From GCA-2731375 sp002731375 (GTDB lineage: Bacteria; Pseudomonadota; Alphaproteobacteria; GCA-2731375), in contig JASMDX010000003.1 in assembly GCA_030752605.1 (NCBI GenBank), positions 26,466 through 90,465 on the forward strand: DNA of 64,000 bases, read 5' to 3'. Positions 36,264 to 44,591 of this stretch are shown here, one piece after another. How positions within the stretch are numbered: the stretch's first letter is position 1; each line of letters starts with the position of its first letter. The translations under genes and the position numbers were made by a program. The notes under the pieces were generated by a model that worked only from the letters and a program-made list of their open reading frames with translations, did not search any database and had not been told where the DNA came from.

Positions 36264-36319
36264 TAAAAAAAGAGGGGGTCAGTCGCGCAAGCGCTTCCGG
36301 CCCCCTCTTCCTTTTTTTG
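36264..36319 (-). terminator. Strong intrinsic terminator after the duplicated-leader cytochrome gene
   Basis: An eight-base stem (AGAGGGGG at 36271-36278 with CCCCCTCT at 36301-36308) is flanked by A and T runs on both sides. It would terminate leftward transcription from the cytochrome c gene at 36395-37339, and works in either direction. Because the genes to its left have no obvious second promoter, readthrough probably sets their level. Confidence 0.8.
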
Positions 36320-36394
36320 CACGCCGCGTTAGATGCCGCGGACAAGAATTCCGACCTTGACCGATACTACCCGGCTACGATCAGAATTCCGAGC

Positions 36395-37339
36395 CTAAAA
36401 GCCTTTTTTGACCTTTGCTGCCACGTCGATGGCTTTCTTGCGCAAGCCGCCTTCGACATAGCCGCCGCCCTTGAGAGCGCCTTCACCGCGCCCGGCCAGG
36501 GTCATTTCATTCTCTTCCTGAGCTTCCTTGAATTCCTCGCTCTTGCCAGCCGTCAGGGCATCGACATCGCCAGCCAGCGGCTTGAACGTGGTTTTCGGGT
36601 TCAGGTATTCGTCAATCGTCTTCGGCACGTTGACGTCCGCCATCATCCGGATCCAGGCGACAACATTCCAGATGTCCTGATCCTGCAGCAGATTGCCCCA
36701 GGCCGGCATGGAGGATGATAGTAAGCTAGCTTCGCCACCGCCCTTGATCACCGTGAACAGCTGCAAATTGGATTTCTTGTTCATGTAGCTGCCGTCGGTC
36801 AGGACGCGCGGACGAGGATCGATCTCGGACGCGCTCGGACCGTCACCGCGCAGGCCCCAGCCGTGGCAGGCAATGCAATAAACGTAATACCACTGCTTGC
36901 CTTCATTGGGGTCGGCGCCGGGTACCAGGGTACTCTTGAATGCCGGCGACCAGTTGTTGGTCCATTGATTGTACAGCGCTTCGCCTTTTTTTGGCTTCTT
37001 GACGCGGTCCCACAGCTCGGTCTTGCCGGTCTTGCCGGCATAGCCGCTGTCGCCCTTCATCAAGGTAGTGCCTTCGGTGCGCTTGCCAACGCCAGTCAGA
37101 TAATCAAATGGCGCCACGCCATAGGTGCTGCCGGCAACACCGGAGACCATCTGCGCGGCCTCTGCATCATAGGCTTTCGCCGCGGCATCAAGTTCCGCCT
37201 CGGTACGCACCGGGCAAACTATCCTGGTGCCGTCATGCAACTGGCACCTTGCCGTTGCCGCACGTGATTCCGTAGGCGCCGACATCGCAATAACGCTGCC
37301 TAATGCCGCCGCCCATAGGATCTTTGATCTCAGCTGCAT
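36395..37339 (-). CDS. Periplasmic cytochrome c sharing leader and signal peptide with the NosZ-like gene
   Basis: A 314-residue cytochrome c. From the ATG at 37339 (GGGGAGAA upstream) the signal peptide starts MQLRSKILWAAALGSVIAMS, nearly identical to that of the NosZ-like protein. The heme motif is CIACH in YVYCIACHGWGLRGDG, with the Met ligand in LSSSMPAWGN and a following WNVVAWIRMM helix. A 90-residue N-terminal extension and a 60-residue tail flank the cytochrome domain. The shared promoter, leader and signal suggest that it is the direct electron donor of the NosZ-like enzyme. Confidence 0.9.
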   Translation of the reverse strand: MQLRSKILWAAALGSVIAMSAPTESRAATARCQLHDGTRIVCPVRTEAELDAAAKAYDAEAAQMVSGVAGSTYGVAPFDYLTGVGKRTEGTTLMKGDSGYAGKTGKTELWDRVKKPKKGEALYNQWTNNWSPAFKSTLVPGADPNEGKQWYYVYCIACHGWGLRGDGPSASEIDPRPRVLTDGSYMNKKSNLQLFTVIKGGGEASLLSSSMPAWGNLLQDQDIWNVVAWIRMMADVNVPKTIDEYLNPKTTFKPLAGDVDALTAGKSEEFKEAQEENEMTLAGRGEGALKGGGYVEGGLRKKAIDVAAKVKKGF

Positions 37340-37638
37340 TCTAAATTCTCCCCGTATATCGAAGCCAGCTTTCGATACATTCGGCTGACTTACCGTCAAA
37401 CTTACCAAGGGTAAAAGGGCCAGCGCGTGGACGCACCGCCCAACACATTTCGAACACAGTTTGACGGGACCATAGTTTGCATCCCACCGACTTGACCTTG
37501 GTCAAGACGGTGTTTTGGACGCCCTCCTCGCCGCCCGTTCCGAACGCCCAAACCGCCCTAGATGCCTGCGAATAAGCGCCATAGGCGCGGTCATGGCGTT
37601 GCCTTTGGCACGGTCTGCGACAAAACACCGCAGGCCGG
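37265..37638 (-). repeat. Duplicated promoter-leader-signal-peptide module, copy A
   Basis: This stretch aligns along its whole length with 43874-44248. It covers the first 25 codons of the cytochrome gene, the leader, the FNR-like box and an inverted repeat at the far end (37612-37629, partly degenerate). Codons 1-23 are almost identical between copies. The rest of the intergenic region up to 37690 shows nothing else. Confidence 0.85.
37492..37505. promoter_or_regulatory. FNR/NNR-like box, copy A
   Basis: TTGACCTTGGTCAA is a near-perfect palindrome with TTGAC and GTCAA half-sites, like NNR/DNR and FNR-family boxes. It lies 152 bases before the cytochrome start, at almost the same distance as the box before the NosZ-like gene. 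Confidence 0.65.
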
Positions 37639-37690
37639 GAGATTGCTGTTTTTTAATGCCGCCGCCGGGCGCAGGCTTACGTCACGAGGA

Positions 37691-38707
37691 CTATTTCAGC
37701 CACAGCCCCAGCAGGTCCTTGCCGTGCAACTTATTCAGGGTATTTTGTGAGATATCGGTGAACCAGATGTTGCCGTCACGGTCCACCGCGATATCATTCG
37801 GCTCGCTTTTTCCCAAGCTTGCCTTGAATGCCAAGAACTCCTTTGTGACCGGGTTCATGGCCCCCAATTTGCCCGCATAGCCAAGGGAAAACAGCACATT
37901 TCCCTGGCCGTCGATGGCCAGACCTTCGACGACGCCCCTGACAGGCAAGGCAAAGCCCTCGAAGCTGCCCTTGGCGGGCTCGAACATCATCAATTTTGAA
38001 TTTCTGCGGCCACCGAACCAAATCCGTCCGCCCTGATCGACAGCCATGTCCTTGGGTACGAGAAAGGGTTCGGGAAAGGCAAATTCCCTGAATGTTTTGC
38101 TCGCCGGATCGAACACGGCCAGCTTGTTGCCCTGGGATTCGATGAACCATACTAGGCCCCTGGGGCCGACCGCGAGGCCCGTCGGCTGGCTGTTGGGGGT
38201 GGGAATGGGATATTCGGTGAAGCTTTCGTTGCGCGGATCAAATTTGCCCAACTTGTTACCGAAGAATTCGGTGAACCAGATGGCACCGTCATTGCCATGG
38301 GCGATCCGGCGGGGAACACCATCGATGGTTGGAATTTCAAATTCCTTAAAGGTCTTGCTCACCGGGTCGAAACGGCCCAATTGATTGGCATCCTGCTCGA
38401 TGAACCAAACCACGCCGGCCCTGTCAGTGACGAGGTCGGAAGGGAAGCTGCGGTGGGTGGGAATATCGTATTCCGTGAAGGTTTTCTTTTCCGGCTCGAA
38501 CCCGCCCAGTTTGTTGGCGTTTGCCTCCAGAACCCAGACGGTGCCTCTTGCATCAATGCTGATCCTGGACGGTAATGCGTTTGGCGATGGCACGGAATAG
38601 GTTTTGAGGCCCCAGTTTAGCTGGATGGTACTTGCGGCAGGTGGGGCGCCGAGTGCCGTGGCCGACAGACCGAAGAGAACCGCGCATAGGATGGCCAAGC
38701 GCTGCAT
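37691..38707 (-). CDS. Exported streptogramin-lyase-like beta-propeller, protein 2
   Basis: A 338-residue protein with signal peptide MQRLAILCAVLFGLSATALG. It consists of about seven repeats of some 42 residues with the pattern W(V/F)xExxxNKLGxFDPxxxxFxEFxIPT, the Vgb/NHL-type propeller. It need not be an antibiotic lyase: the genomic setting is a respiratory operon, and exported Vgb-like propellers are often of unknown function. The start overlaps the previous propeller stop by one base. Confidence 0.85.
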   Translation of the reverse strand: MQRLAILCAVLFGLSATALGAPPAASTIQLNWGLKTYSVPSPNALPSRISIDARGTVWVLEANANKLGGFEPEKKTFTEYDIPTHRSFPSDLVTDRAGVVWFIEQDANQLGRFDPVSKTFKEFEIPTIDGVPRRIAHGNDGAIWFTEFFGNKLGKFDPRNESFTEYPIPTPNSQPTGLAVGPRGLVWFIESQGNKLAVFDPASKTFREFAFPEPFLVPKDMAVDQGGRIWFGGRRNSKLMMFEPAKGSFEGFALPVRGVVEGLAIDGQGNVLFSLGYAGKLGAMNPVTKEFLAFKASLGKSEPNDIAVDRDGNIWFTDISQNTLNKLHGKDLLGLWLK

Positions 38708-40056
38708 TATGCCGTACGCCGGCGCCAGAACGAGAACAACACCGCTATCAGCGATGCCGCCAGGATAGCCAGCACAGCCGCCACGACGGCATCCGCGATT
38801 GTCGTCGAAGTCACGGCGCTGGTCCGAGATGCGGCGACTGCATCGGCCCCTGCCACCGCCACGACCGCCAGCCGGGGAGGCACCCCAACCATCACAGCTC
38901 GGGCCTTGTCCATGGCGAGCATGCCGAGCCGTTTCGATTCCGTATTGCTTTCCGAGAACCAGAGGCGGTCGCGCAAGGCATCGATCGCCATATCGCCAGG
39001 CAGGGAGGCATAGGTGGGAATATCGAACTCGGTGAATTTCGCCGGAACCGGATCGAAAACCCCAACTTTGTTACCCATGTATTCCAGGAACCAGATTTTA
39101 CCTTCCGCACCCGCTGCGATGGCATTTGGCAGACTGGCGGTCGTGGGGATCAACGCTTCATAAAAGCGCTCATCTTCGGGATAGAACACACTCAGCCTGT
39201 TGGTTCGCAATTCGACGAACCAGACCTTGCCCGCGCCATCCACGGTCAGGGTTTCCGGGTTGGCGAAGGCTGTCGGGATCTGATACTCGCCAAATATCGC
39301 GGCGCTGGGAATGAATTTACCGATCTTGTTGGCGTTGGCCTCGACGAACCAGATGGTATCTCCGCCGTCGATGGCGATCCCCTTGGGATAGCTGTTCGGC
39401 GTGGGTATCGGATAACCCCGCAGGCCCGCGCCGCCAGAGGTGTCATCGGAGGCGCCATCGGGGGCGAAGCTGTAAAGTTTGTTTTCTTTCGGCGAGAGGA
39501 ACCAGACCAGGCCGTTCCGGTCAACCAGTAGGTCATCGGGCGAGACATTGCCCTGGCCGGAAGCATTCGGAGCAGCCGCCTCTGGATCCGTCAGGATAAA
39601 CTTACGGAATTTTCTATTCGCCGGATTGAACAGGCCCAGCAACCAGGTGCCGTCCACGGACTCGGCCCAACGGCGGACATTGAACCAAATGCGCCCGTCA
39701 GGCGCGACGGCAAGCCGCGCCGGTCCGATTTTACCCCACGCGGCAGGTAGCGGGTGCGCCTCGAACGTCTGCTCCTCTGGGTCGAACATGACCAGGTTCT
39801 TGCCGACTTTCTCGGTGAACCAGACTTTTCCCGCGGCATTGACCACAACGGACTGCGGCGAACTTATACCCTCGGGAACCACGAATTCCCGAATTATGGA
39901 ACCCGCTGTCTGGCTGTTCGCTGCCTGGGTATCGCCTGTGCGGGGGCTGCGTGACTGGGCCTCCGCCGTGACGGTCGGAACCGTCATGGCCAGCAGCAGA
40001 CATAATAGCAGGTGCACGGGCAAAAAGCTCAGCCGTAGTCGGGTGTGGCAGGGCAC
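38707..40056 (-). CDS. Membrane-anchored streptogramin-lyase-like beta-propeller, protein 1
   Basis: A 449-residue protein. A signal peptide (SFLPVHLLLCLLLAMTVPTV) precedes about seven propeller repeats (WFTEKVGKNLVMFDPEEQTF, WFVEANANKIGKFIP, WFLEYMGNKVGVFDP). A C-terminal helix (VVAAVLAILAASLIAVLFSFW) with a basic end holds it in the membrane. The repeats resemble those of its neighbour. It starts five bases after the cytochrome b C-terminal gene. A scaffold or electron-partner binding role is speculative. Confidence 0.83.
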   Translation of the reverse strand: MPCHTRLRLSFLPVHLLLCLLLAMTVPTVTAEAQSRSPRTGDTQAANSQTAGSIIREFVVPEGISSPQSVVVNAAGKVWFTEKVGKNLVMFDPEEQTFEAHPLPAAWGKIGPARLAVAPDGRIWFNVRRWAESVDGTWLLGLFNPANRKFRKFILTDPEAAAPNASGQGNVSPDDLLVDRNGLVWFLSPKENKLYSFAPDGASDDTSGGAGLRGYPIPTPNSYPKGIAIDGGDTIWFVEANANKIGKFIPSAAIFGEYQIPTAFANPETLTVDGAGKVWFVELRTNRLSVFYPEDERFYEALIPTTASLPNAIAAGAEGKIWFLEYMGNKVGVFDPVPAKFTEFDIPTYASLPGDMAIDALRDRLWFSESNTESKRLGMLAMDKARAVMVGVPPRLAVVAVAGADAVAASRTSAVTSTTIADAVVAAVLAILAASLIAVLFSFWRRRTA

Positions 40057-40061
40057 GGGCT

Positions 40062-40733
40062 TTACCAGGTCATGGTCGGTTCGTAATAATGCCGCAATTG
40101 CCAGTTCGCGTCCTTATAAGATTGCACGGCCCCGCCCGCCCGGTAACCGCCAACCTTGATCTGCGTTTGCCGCGATCCACGGTAATATTTCGCCATATCA
40201 GGTGGCGGCAACGCCTGGCGCACACCCATCATCGGATTGTGGCACGAGGTGCAACCGGTGGTCTTCGCGGGGTAACCATTGCCTGTCACGGCAACCGTCA
40301 TGCCCACCCAGATGGCCACGGCACCAACCGCCATCAGCAACTTGCCCAGCGTCGAATGTCGCCTGCCGGCGGCCTTCTGGCGGCCGAAAATCAGCGGTAG
40401 GGCGAACCCCGCCGACAGGATCAGAACAGGAGCCCAGAAGGTTCCCAGAGGCAGCCAGCGGGTAGCCTCGCCGGTCAAATACCAAAACGGCTGAAAAATG
40501 AAAATCAGATACCATTCCGGCCCGGGAAGATACTCCCCATCGGTGGGTAGGGGCGGCATGTTGACGTCGGAAGGGACGCGGTAGAAATAGGACAGACCAA
40601 GCAACAGGGCGATGGTGATCAGGCTGACCGCCATGGTCTTGAGAGCATGGCGCGGCCAGAAGGCGTGGAATCGCTGCGGGTAGGGCGGATCGTATTTCGG
40701 ATCGCGGATCAGATCGGTTTGCTTATCGGTCAT
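40062..40733 (-). CDS. Cytochrome b subunit IV-like protein with C-terminal heme c
   Basis: A 223-residue protein with three to four membrane helices. GPEWYL (71-76) is the quinol-site PEW motif, followed by FIFQPFWYL. After the last helix comes CTSCH (161-165) in GCTSCHNPMMGVRQALPPP, closely similar to the C-terminus of the fused protein at 28928-30061; both end in an aromatic tail (MTW and VAW). It pairs with the b6-type half encoded just before it. Together they replace a bc1 complex, with a c heme attached but no Rieske gene seen. Confidence 0.9.
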   Translation of the reverse strand: MTDKQTDLIRDPKYDPPYPQRFHAFWPRHALKTMAVSLITIALLLGLSYFYRVPSDVNMPPLPTDGEYLPGPEWYLIFIFQPFWYLTGEATRWLPLGTFWAPVLILSAGFALPLIFGRQKAAGRRHSTLGKLLMAVGAVAIWVGMTVAVTGNGYPAKTTGCTSCHNPMMGVRQALPPPDMAKYYRGSRQTQIKVGGYRAGGAVQSYKDANWQLRHYYEPTMTW

Positions 40734-40780
40734 GACTTGCTCTCACCGTGATTTTGCCAACGGCCACATTATGCCAACGG

Positions 40781-41413
40781 CTACAGGGGTTCCGAGATGC
40801 CATGCTTCCTCACCATCTTGAAATGGAACGCGAGAAGCGCGAACAGGATCAACGGCAGAATAACGATATGAGTGATAAAACTGCGGTAAATCGTGAAGGT
40901 GTCGAGCACGAACGCCTTCATGAAGTCTCCAACCAGGGGCCAGGTGGCAACATAGTCGACCCAGATCGAATAGGACCAATAGGCGCGCCAGTCCCAAGGC
41001 AGAATAATGCCGCTGAGCACCAGCAGGAATACCACGAAGAACTGCAACACGCCGGAGATCCAGTTCAATTCCCGGGGATTGCGGTAGGCCTTGCGGTAGA
41101 ACACCGTGACCAGGTGGGTAAAGACCGAGGCCAATAACAATGTCGCGCCCCAGCGGTGCATGTTTCTGACCAGCCAGCCCAACGGGACCTCGTTGCTCAT
41201 ATAGTCGATGCTGTTCAGGGCTTCCTTGGGGTCGGGGGTATAATAAAACAGCATGAAGATGCCGCCGACCACCTGCAGAATAATGATCAGCAGCGAGATG
41301 CCGCCAAAACAGAAGAAGAATGAATGCGCCGGGACAGCCTGGGCCTTTTTTGCCCGGAGCCATGTCCGAAGGCCGCTTCGCGCATCAAGCCAGTCGGAAA
41401 ATTTCGCCATCAT
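40781..41413 (-). CDS. Cytochrome b6-type N-terminal subunit
   Basis: A 210-residue protein with four membrane helices. Heme ligands are His 86 and His 100 in helix B (NMHRWGATLLLASVFTH) and His 182 and His 197 in helix D (ITHIVILPLILFALLAFH). ILPWDWRAYWSYSIW is the conserved quinol-site loop. The 14/15 spacing is that of b6-type proteins. It is 47 bases upstream of the subunit IV-like gene. The start overlaps the preceding stop by four bases. Confidence 0.93.
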   Translation of the reverse strand: MMAKFSDWLDARSGLRTWLRAKKAQAVPAHSFFFCFGGISLLIIILQVVGGIFMLFYYTPDPKEALNSIDYMSNEVPLGWLVRNMHRWGATLLLASVFTHLVTVFYRKAYRNPRELNWISGVLQFFVVFLLVLSGIILPWDWRAYWSYSIWVDYVATWPLVGDFMKAFVLDTFTIYRSFITHIVILPLILFALLAFHFKMVRKHGISEPL

Positions 41414-41976
41414 TGGCTTTTGCCCCCGGCGTTTCCTCCGCCGTCACCACTAGCGGGTTGGCCCGAGGCGGTGTCCCAGGATTCTGACTTCGCGGTCTTG
41501 AGGATGGCTTCGCGGTCCTGGTCGTCCGTGTCGCCCCTGAAATCGAGCTTCCAGTTGTTGGAGACCTCATCCACGTTCAGATGAACCCTGGTGCGCACAT
41601 CATAGGCACCGCCGAAACTCGACGGCATGCGGTAGACGATCGTGACGACCGCATGCCTGTCAACAATCTTGCTGTCGACGATATCCGCCTTAAAACCGGG
41701 CGGATAGCGGTTGACGATACCAAGAAACAGAGCCCGGTCGGTGCGCGTATCCGCGCCGCCCGTCAACTTGTAAGCTTCATTGATTAGCAGGCTGCCGCCC
41801 CTGATTTTTGCCTCCGAGAGGTATTCATAAAACTTTTCGACCACCGACACCGGCGTTTCCTCAGGCAGCGGATTTTCCTCGGTCGCGAGGTTTATCGCGG
41901 CAAAGCTGACGCCGGCCAACAGAAAAACCGCGAACAAGCCCACGACAAGACCTCTTATTGGAAATTTAGCCGACAT
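41410..41976 (-). CDS. Exported protein of unknown function, possibly NTF2-like
   Basis: A 188-residue protein from the ATG at 41976 (the frame extends 34 codons further without homology). A signal anchor (GLVVGLFAVFLLAGVSFAAI) is followed by about 130 residues with a pattern like NTF2-like/DUF4878 domains (SVVEKFYEYLSEAKIRGG; AVVTIVYRMP; NNWKLDFRGD), and a Gly/Ser-rich tail. No Cys or heme motif. It lies between the NosZ-like gene and cytochrome b6 and may aid assembly. Confidence 0.72.
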   Translation of the reverse strand: MSAKFPIRGLVVGLFAVFLLAGVSFAAINLATEENPLPEETPVSVVEKFYEYLSEAKIRGGSLLINEAYKLTGGADTRTDRALFLGIVNRYPPGFKADIVDSKIVDRHAVVTIVYRMPSSFGGAYDVRTRVHLNVDEVSNNWKLDFRGDTDDQDREAILKTAKSESWDTASGQPASGDGGGNAGGKSQ

Positions 41977-42125
41977 CTTTCTTCCAACTTTCGAAAACTT
42001 AAAAAGAAACCGAACCCCAAGCTGCCAGGCAATGGGGAATGCCCCGGACGATGCCCTCGTCTTGCATATGTGCATCACCCTTCATCCGTAGCGCGCAAAT
42101 AACTGGCCCGTAAACGGCACTCTTC

Positions 42126-42146
42126 CCCCCTCTTTGCAAAGGGAGG
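42126..42146 (-). terminator. Possible attenuator hairpin after the NosZ-like gene
   Basis: CTTTGCAAAG is a perfect ten-base palindrome inside a C-rich/G-rich pair of flanks that can extend the stem with mismatches. It lies 50 bases after the NosZ-like stop on the coding strand, before the downstream operon genes. No T-run follows, so it is more likely an RNA-stabilising or partial terminator. Confidence 0.35.
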
Positions 42147-42195
42147 ATGAGATACCAAGCCGTTCATTAGTGCTTCCAAGAAAGCCTGCGGGCGG

Positions 42196-43947
42196 TTACA
42201 GCCCCGTCGCTCTCGGAGCGATTTCCAGATTTCCGGGTGCAACCAGACCAGGTAGTTCCTGTGCCTTGTCATACTCGCCAATCGACAAGTTGGAGGCATC
42301 GCCCTCGGGATCATCCACGAAGAAAGAACCACGCATTTCCAGATGTAGAGGACCACAGAAATGCTGGCAGAAGATCGCGTACTCACCGGTAATATCAGCC
42401 GTGAACTCGGTCACCGCCGTCACGCCGCGCGGCGCGTCGAGGTTGGTCCGCAGACCGTAAGGTCCGTAGATCACGAAGCCCATGGTGACATCCGGGTTCT
42501 TGGTGATGCCCGCGGCCCTGTCGATGTTGGTCACGAAAATGCGAACCTTGTCGCCCTTGTTGACCCGCACCTGGCGCGGAATGTAGCCATAACTAAAGGC
42601 CTTGACGTGGACTTCCTTGACCCCGTCTTTCATCCGGATGCCAGGTTTTTCCTTGGACTTGGGCAGCAGATAGACCTTGGCATCAGCCCGATGGGCAGGG
42701 CGGAGGTCGATGGCCGCCTTGGTGATCAGGCCGTCCTTGGTGGCCTGGCCCATGTTCCAGCGCTTGATCTGCGAGGCATAGATGGACTTTGCGTTATGCG
42801 GCTCGCCATCAACCGGAACGATGCGCAGGGTCTTGCCGTAGGTCGGGCTCTTCTCGCGCGCGTCCCACAACTCGAAGTTCACCGGATAGACCAAGCCGGT
42901 CGGGTTGAACAGGCCGGTGGAGAACTTGTTCAACGAGATGACATAGTCGTTGTTGGCGCTGATGGCGATATGACCGGTCCGGTAATGGGTCGGAATTTCG
43001 TCCACCACCTCAAGCTTCTTCAGGTCGATCTTCACATTCGAGTCAGCGACGAAGCAGCTTTCATAAGCATACTTGGAGGTCAGGCCTTCTGGGCTGTCCT
43101 TGCCGGGCTCGTAGGTGCCGCCGTCCTTGTCGTAGACGTCCATCACCGAATGCAGCGGACCAGCGCAGGTCGGAATAACCTTCTTGACCGCCAGTTTCTC
43201 GACATCAATCACGGTCATGGTCGCTGACAATTTGTCACTGACCAGAACCAGGGTGCTCTCGGGGATGACATCGGTACCGTGCGGGTTCTTACCGACCGGG
43301 ATTTCCTTGATGTACTTGAAGGGAGAGGTCGAGAACACGCCTACCGTCGAATGGTAGTAGTTGCCGGAAAAGACGTAACGGCCCTTTTTATCCACGTCGA
43401 GATAGTCGGGCGCGCTAGGTGCTGGGCCCCAATCGATGACTTCAGTCTTCCCGGATTCAATTTCGATTTTCGCCATCTTGCCTGAATATTCGCCAGTGGC
43501 GTATAGGAACTTACCGGTGTCATCCAACGAAATATGATGCACGCCAAAGGGGAATGGCAGGGAGATCAACCGTTCCAGAAAACCGGACTGCAGGTTGATA
43601 ACACCGACCGTGTTGGCGGCCTTATCATTGACGTATAGATACTTGCCATCAGGCGTCAGGTTCTTGTTGCCCGCGTTGGTGCCACTAAATACCGGTTCAT
43701 GCAGATCCACGCCGACGTCGATGTGGCGGTATGTCCGCAAGCTGGGAAGGCCCATGACAGCAACCCTGCCATCCAAGCCGCCGGCGTTGTAAAGCAGCAT
43801 CGGATCCTTTGTCGGATTGTCCGTTGCTTCCTGGGCGGCATGTTGCCAATCGGGCAAATCATTCGCCGCCATTGATTTCGTAGGCGCTGACATCGCGATA
43901 ACGCTGCCCAATGCCGCCGCCCATACGATCTTTGATCTCAGCTGCAT
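42196..43947 (-). CDS. NosZ-like copper enzyme (beta-propeller plus CuA cupredoxin) with altered ligands
   Basis: A 583-residue protein with a Sec-type signal peptide (MQLRSKIVWAAALGSVIAMS; no twin Arg). Residues about 50-400 form a NosZ-type propeller. CuZ-type His are seen at 83 (DLH), 137 (GVHH), 223 (NPHG), 266 (GPLH), 326 (TGH) and 384 (EPH); the second ligand of the usual HH pair is Glu 84. VVSxKLS- and NKFS-like segments also match NosZ. Residues about 440-545 are a cupredoxin with C527, C531, H535 and M538 of CuA; the first CuA His (THGF in NosZ) is Met 489 (TMGF), and the usual Trp between the two Cys is His 529. A divergent N2O reductase or a relative with another substrate are both possible. 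Confidence 0.78.
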   Translation of the reverse strand: MQLRSKIVWAAALGSVIAMSAPTKSMAANDLPDWQHAAQEATDNPTKDPMLLYNAGGLDGRVAVMGLPSLRTYRHIDVGVDLHEPVFSGTNAGNKNLTPDGKYLYVNDKAANTVGVINLQSGFLERLISLPFPFGVHHISLDDTGKFLYATGEYSGKMAKIEIESGKTEVIDWGPAPSAPDYLDVDKKGRYVFSGNYYHSTVGVFSTSPFKYIKEIPVGKNPHGTDVIPESTLVLVSDKLSATMTVIDVEKLAVKKVIPTCAGPLHSVMDVYDKDGGTYEPGKDSPEGLTSKYAYESCFVADSNVKIDLKKLEVVDEIPTHYRTGHIAISANNDYVISLNKFSTGLFNPTGLVYPVNFELWDAREKSPTYGKTLRIVPVDGEPHNAKSIYASQIKRWNMGQATKDGLITKAAIDLRPAHRADAKVYLLPKSKEKPGIRMKDGVKEVHVKAFSYGYIPRQVRVNKGDKVRIFVTNIDRAAGITKNPDVTMGFVIYGPYGLRTNLDAPRGVTAVTEFTADITGEYAIFCQHFCGPLHLEMRGSFFVDDPEGDASNLSIGEYDKAQELPGLVAPGNLEIAPRATGL

Positions 43948-44248
43948 TCTTTAGTTCTCCCCGTATATCGAAGTCAGCTTTCGACATGTTCGGCTGACTT
44001 ACTGTCAAACTTACCAAGGGTGAAATGGCCAGCGCATGGACGCGCCACCCAATCCAATTCGAACACAGCGTGACGGGATCATAGTTTGCATCCCACTGAC
44101 TTGACCTGGGTCAAGACCGTGTTTGGGATACCCTTCCACATTAACCAATGCGAAGCGCGCAACCGCCCGCGATACCAACGAATAAGCGGTATAGACATAG
44201 GCGCCGTGAATCCGGCCACATAGTCTGCGACAAAACATCGCAGACCGG
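43874..44248 (-). repeat. Duplicated promoter-leader-signal-peptide module, copy B
   Basis: The second copy of the module at 37265-37638, here before the NosZ-like gene. It carries the signal-peptide codons, GGGGAGAA site, FNR-like box and, at its far end, a perfect inverted repeat with arms GTCTGCGA (44223-44230) and TCGCAGAC (44238-44245) around CAAAACA. Equal length in both copies points to one duplication event. Confidence 0.85.
44101..44114. promoter_or_regulatory. FNR/NNR-like box, copy B
   Basis: TTGACCTGGGTCAA has TTGAC and GTCAA half-sites, as in copy A. It is 153 bases before the NosZ-like start. Conservation of half-sites while surrounding bases differ between copies supports a functional regulator site. 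Confidence 0.65.
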
Positions 44249-44591
44249 TTTTCTGGTGGCATTTTCGTCATCCCGGCTGGGCGACGTGGATCAATCTAGC
44301 CGGCGGAAAGGGACAATTCGCCCTTTGGCGGCGCTATGGTTGTTGGGCGATGCACCACAGCAACCGGCGAGCCGTCTCTACCCACGGGGGGGCTGGCGGG
44401 CCGGTCAAATGATCCAGTATTCCTGAAAAGGGCTCCAACGACGCGGATCATCTACATCCGCCATTGGATGGCCCAGAAAAGCCAGCCGCGGTCAACGCCA
44501 CGCTGAGCCATTGGCTGGCAACCCAGGCGGCGGAAGCCCGGCCCTCGCCCTGATTACAAAGCAGGTCAGTTCACATGAAAAAATTATGCGC
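44249..44591. other. Intergenic stretch; weak C-terminal hydrolase-like relic
   Basis: No supported gene. A frame of 37 codons at 44440-44553 (DADHLHPPLDGPEKP, later LSHWLATQA) looks like the last segment of an alpha/beta hydrolase with its catalytic His, but nothing upstream of it continues the domain. It is either a remnant or chance. Confidence 0.3.

Noticed and set aside
37691..40056. Antibiotic (streptogramin B) lyase genes
   Set aside because: Propeller repeats match, but the setting is a respiratory operon and I could not confirm the catalytic residues.
40743..41363. A 206-residue minus-strand frame over the cytochrome b6 gene
   Set aside because: Out-of-frame shadow; the b6 frame carries all four heme His and the correct helices.
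42196..43947. Calling this gene nosZ outright
   Set aside because: Two metal-ligand positions differ and nosD/nosL/nosR are missing nearby, so I keep NosZ-like and give no gene symbol.
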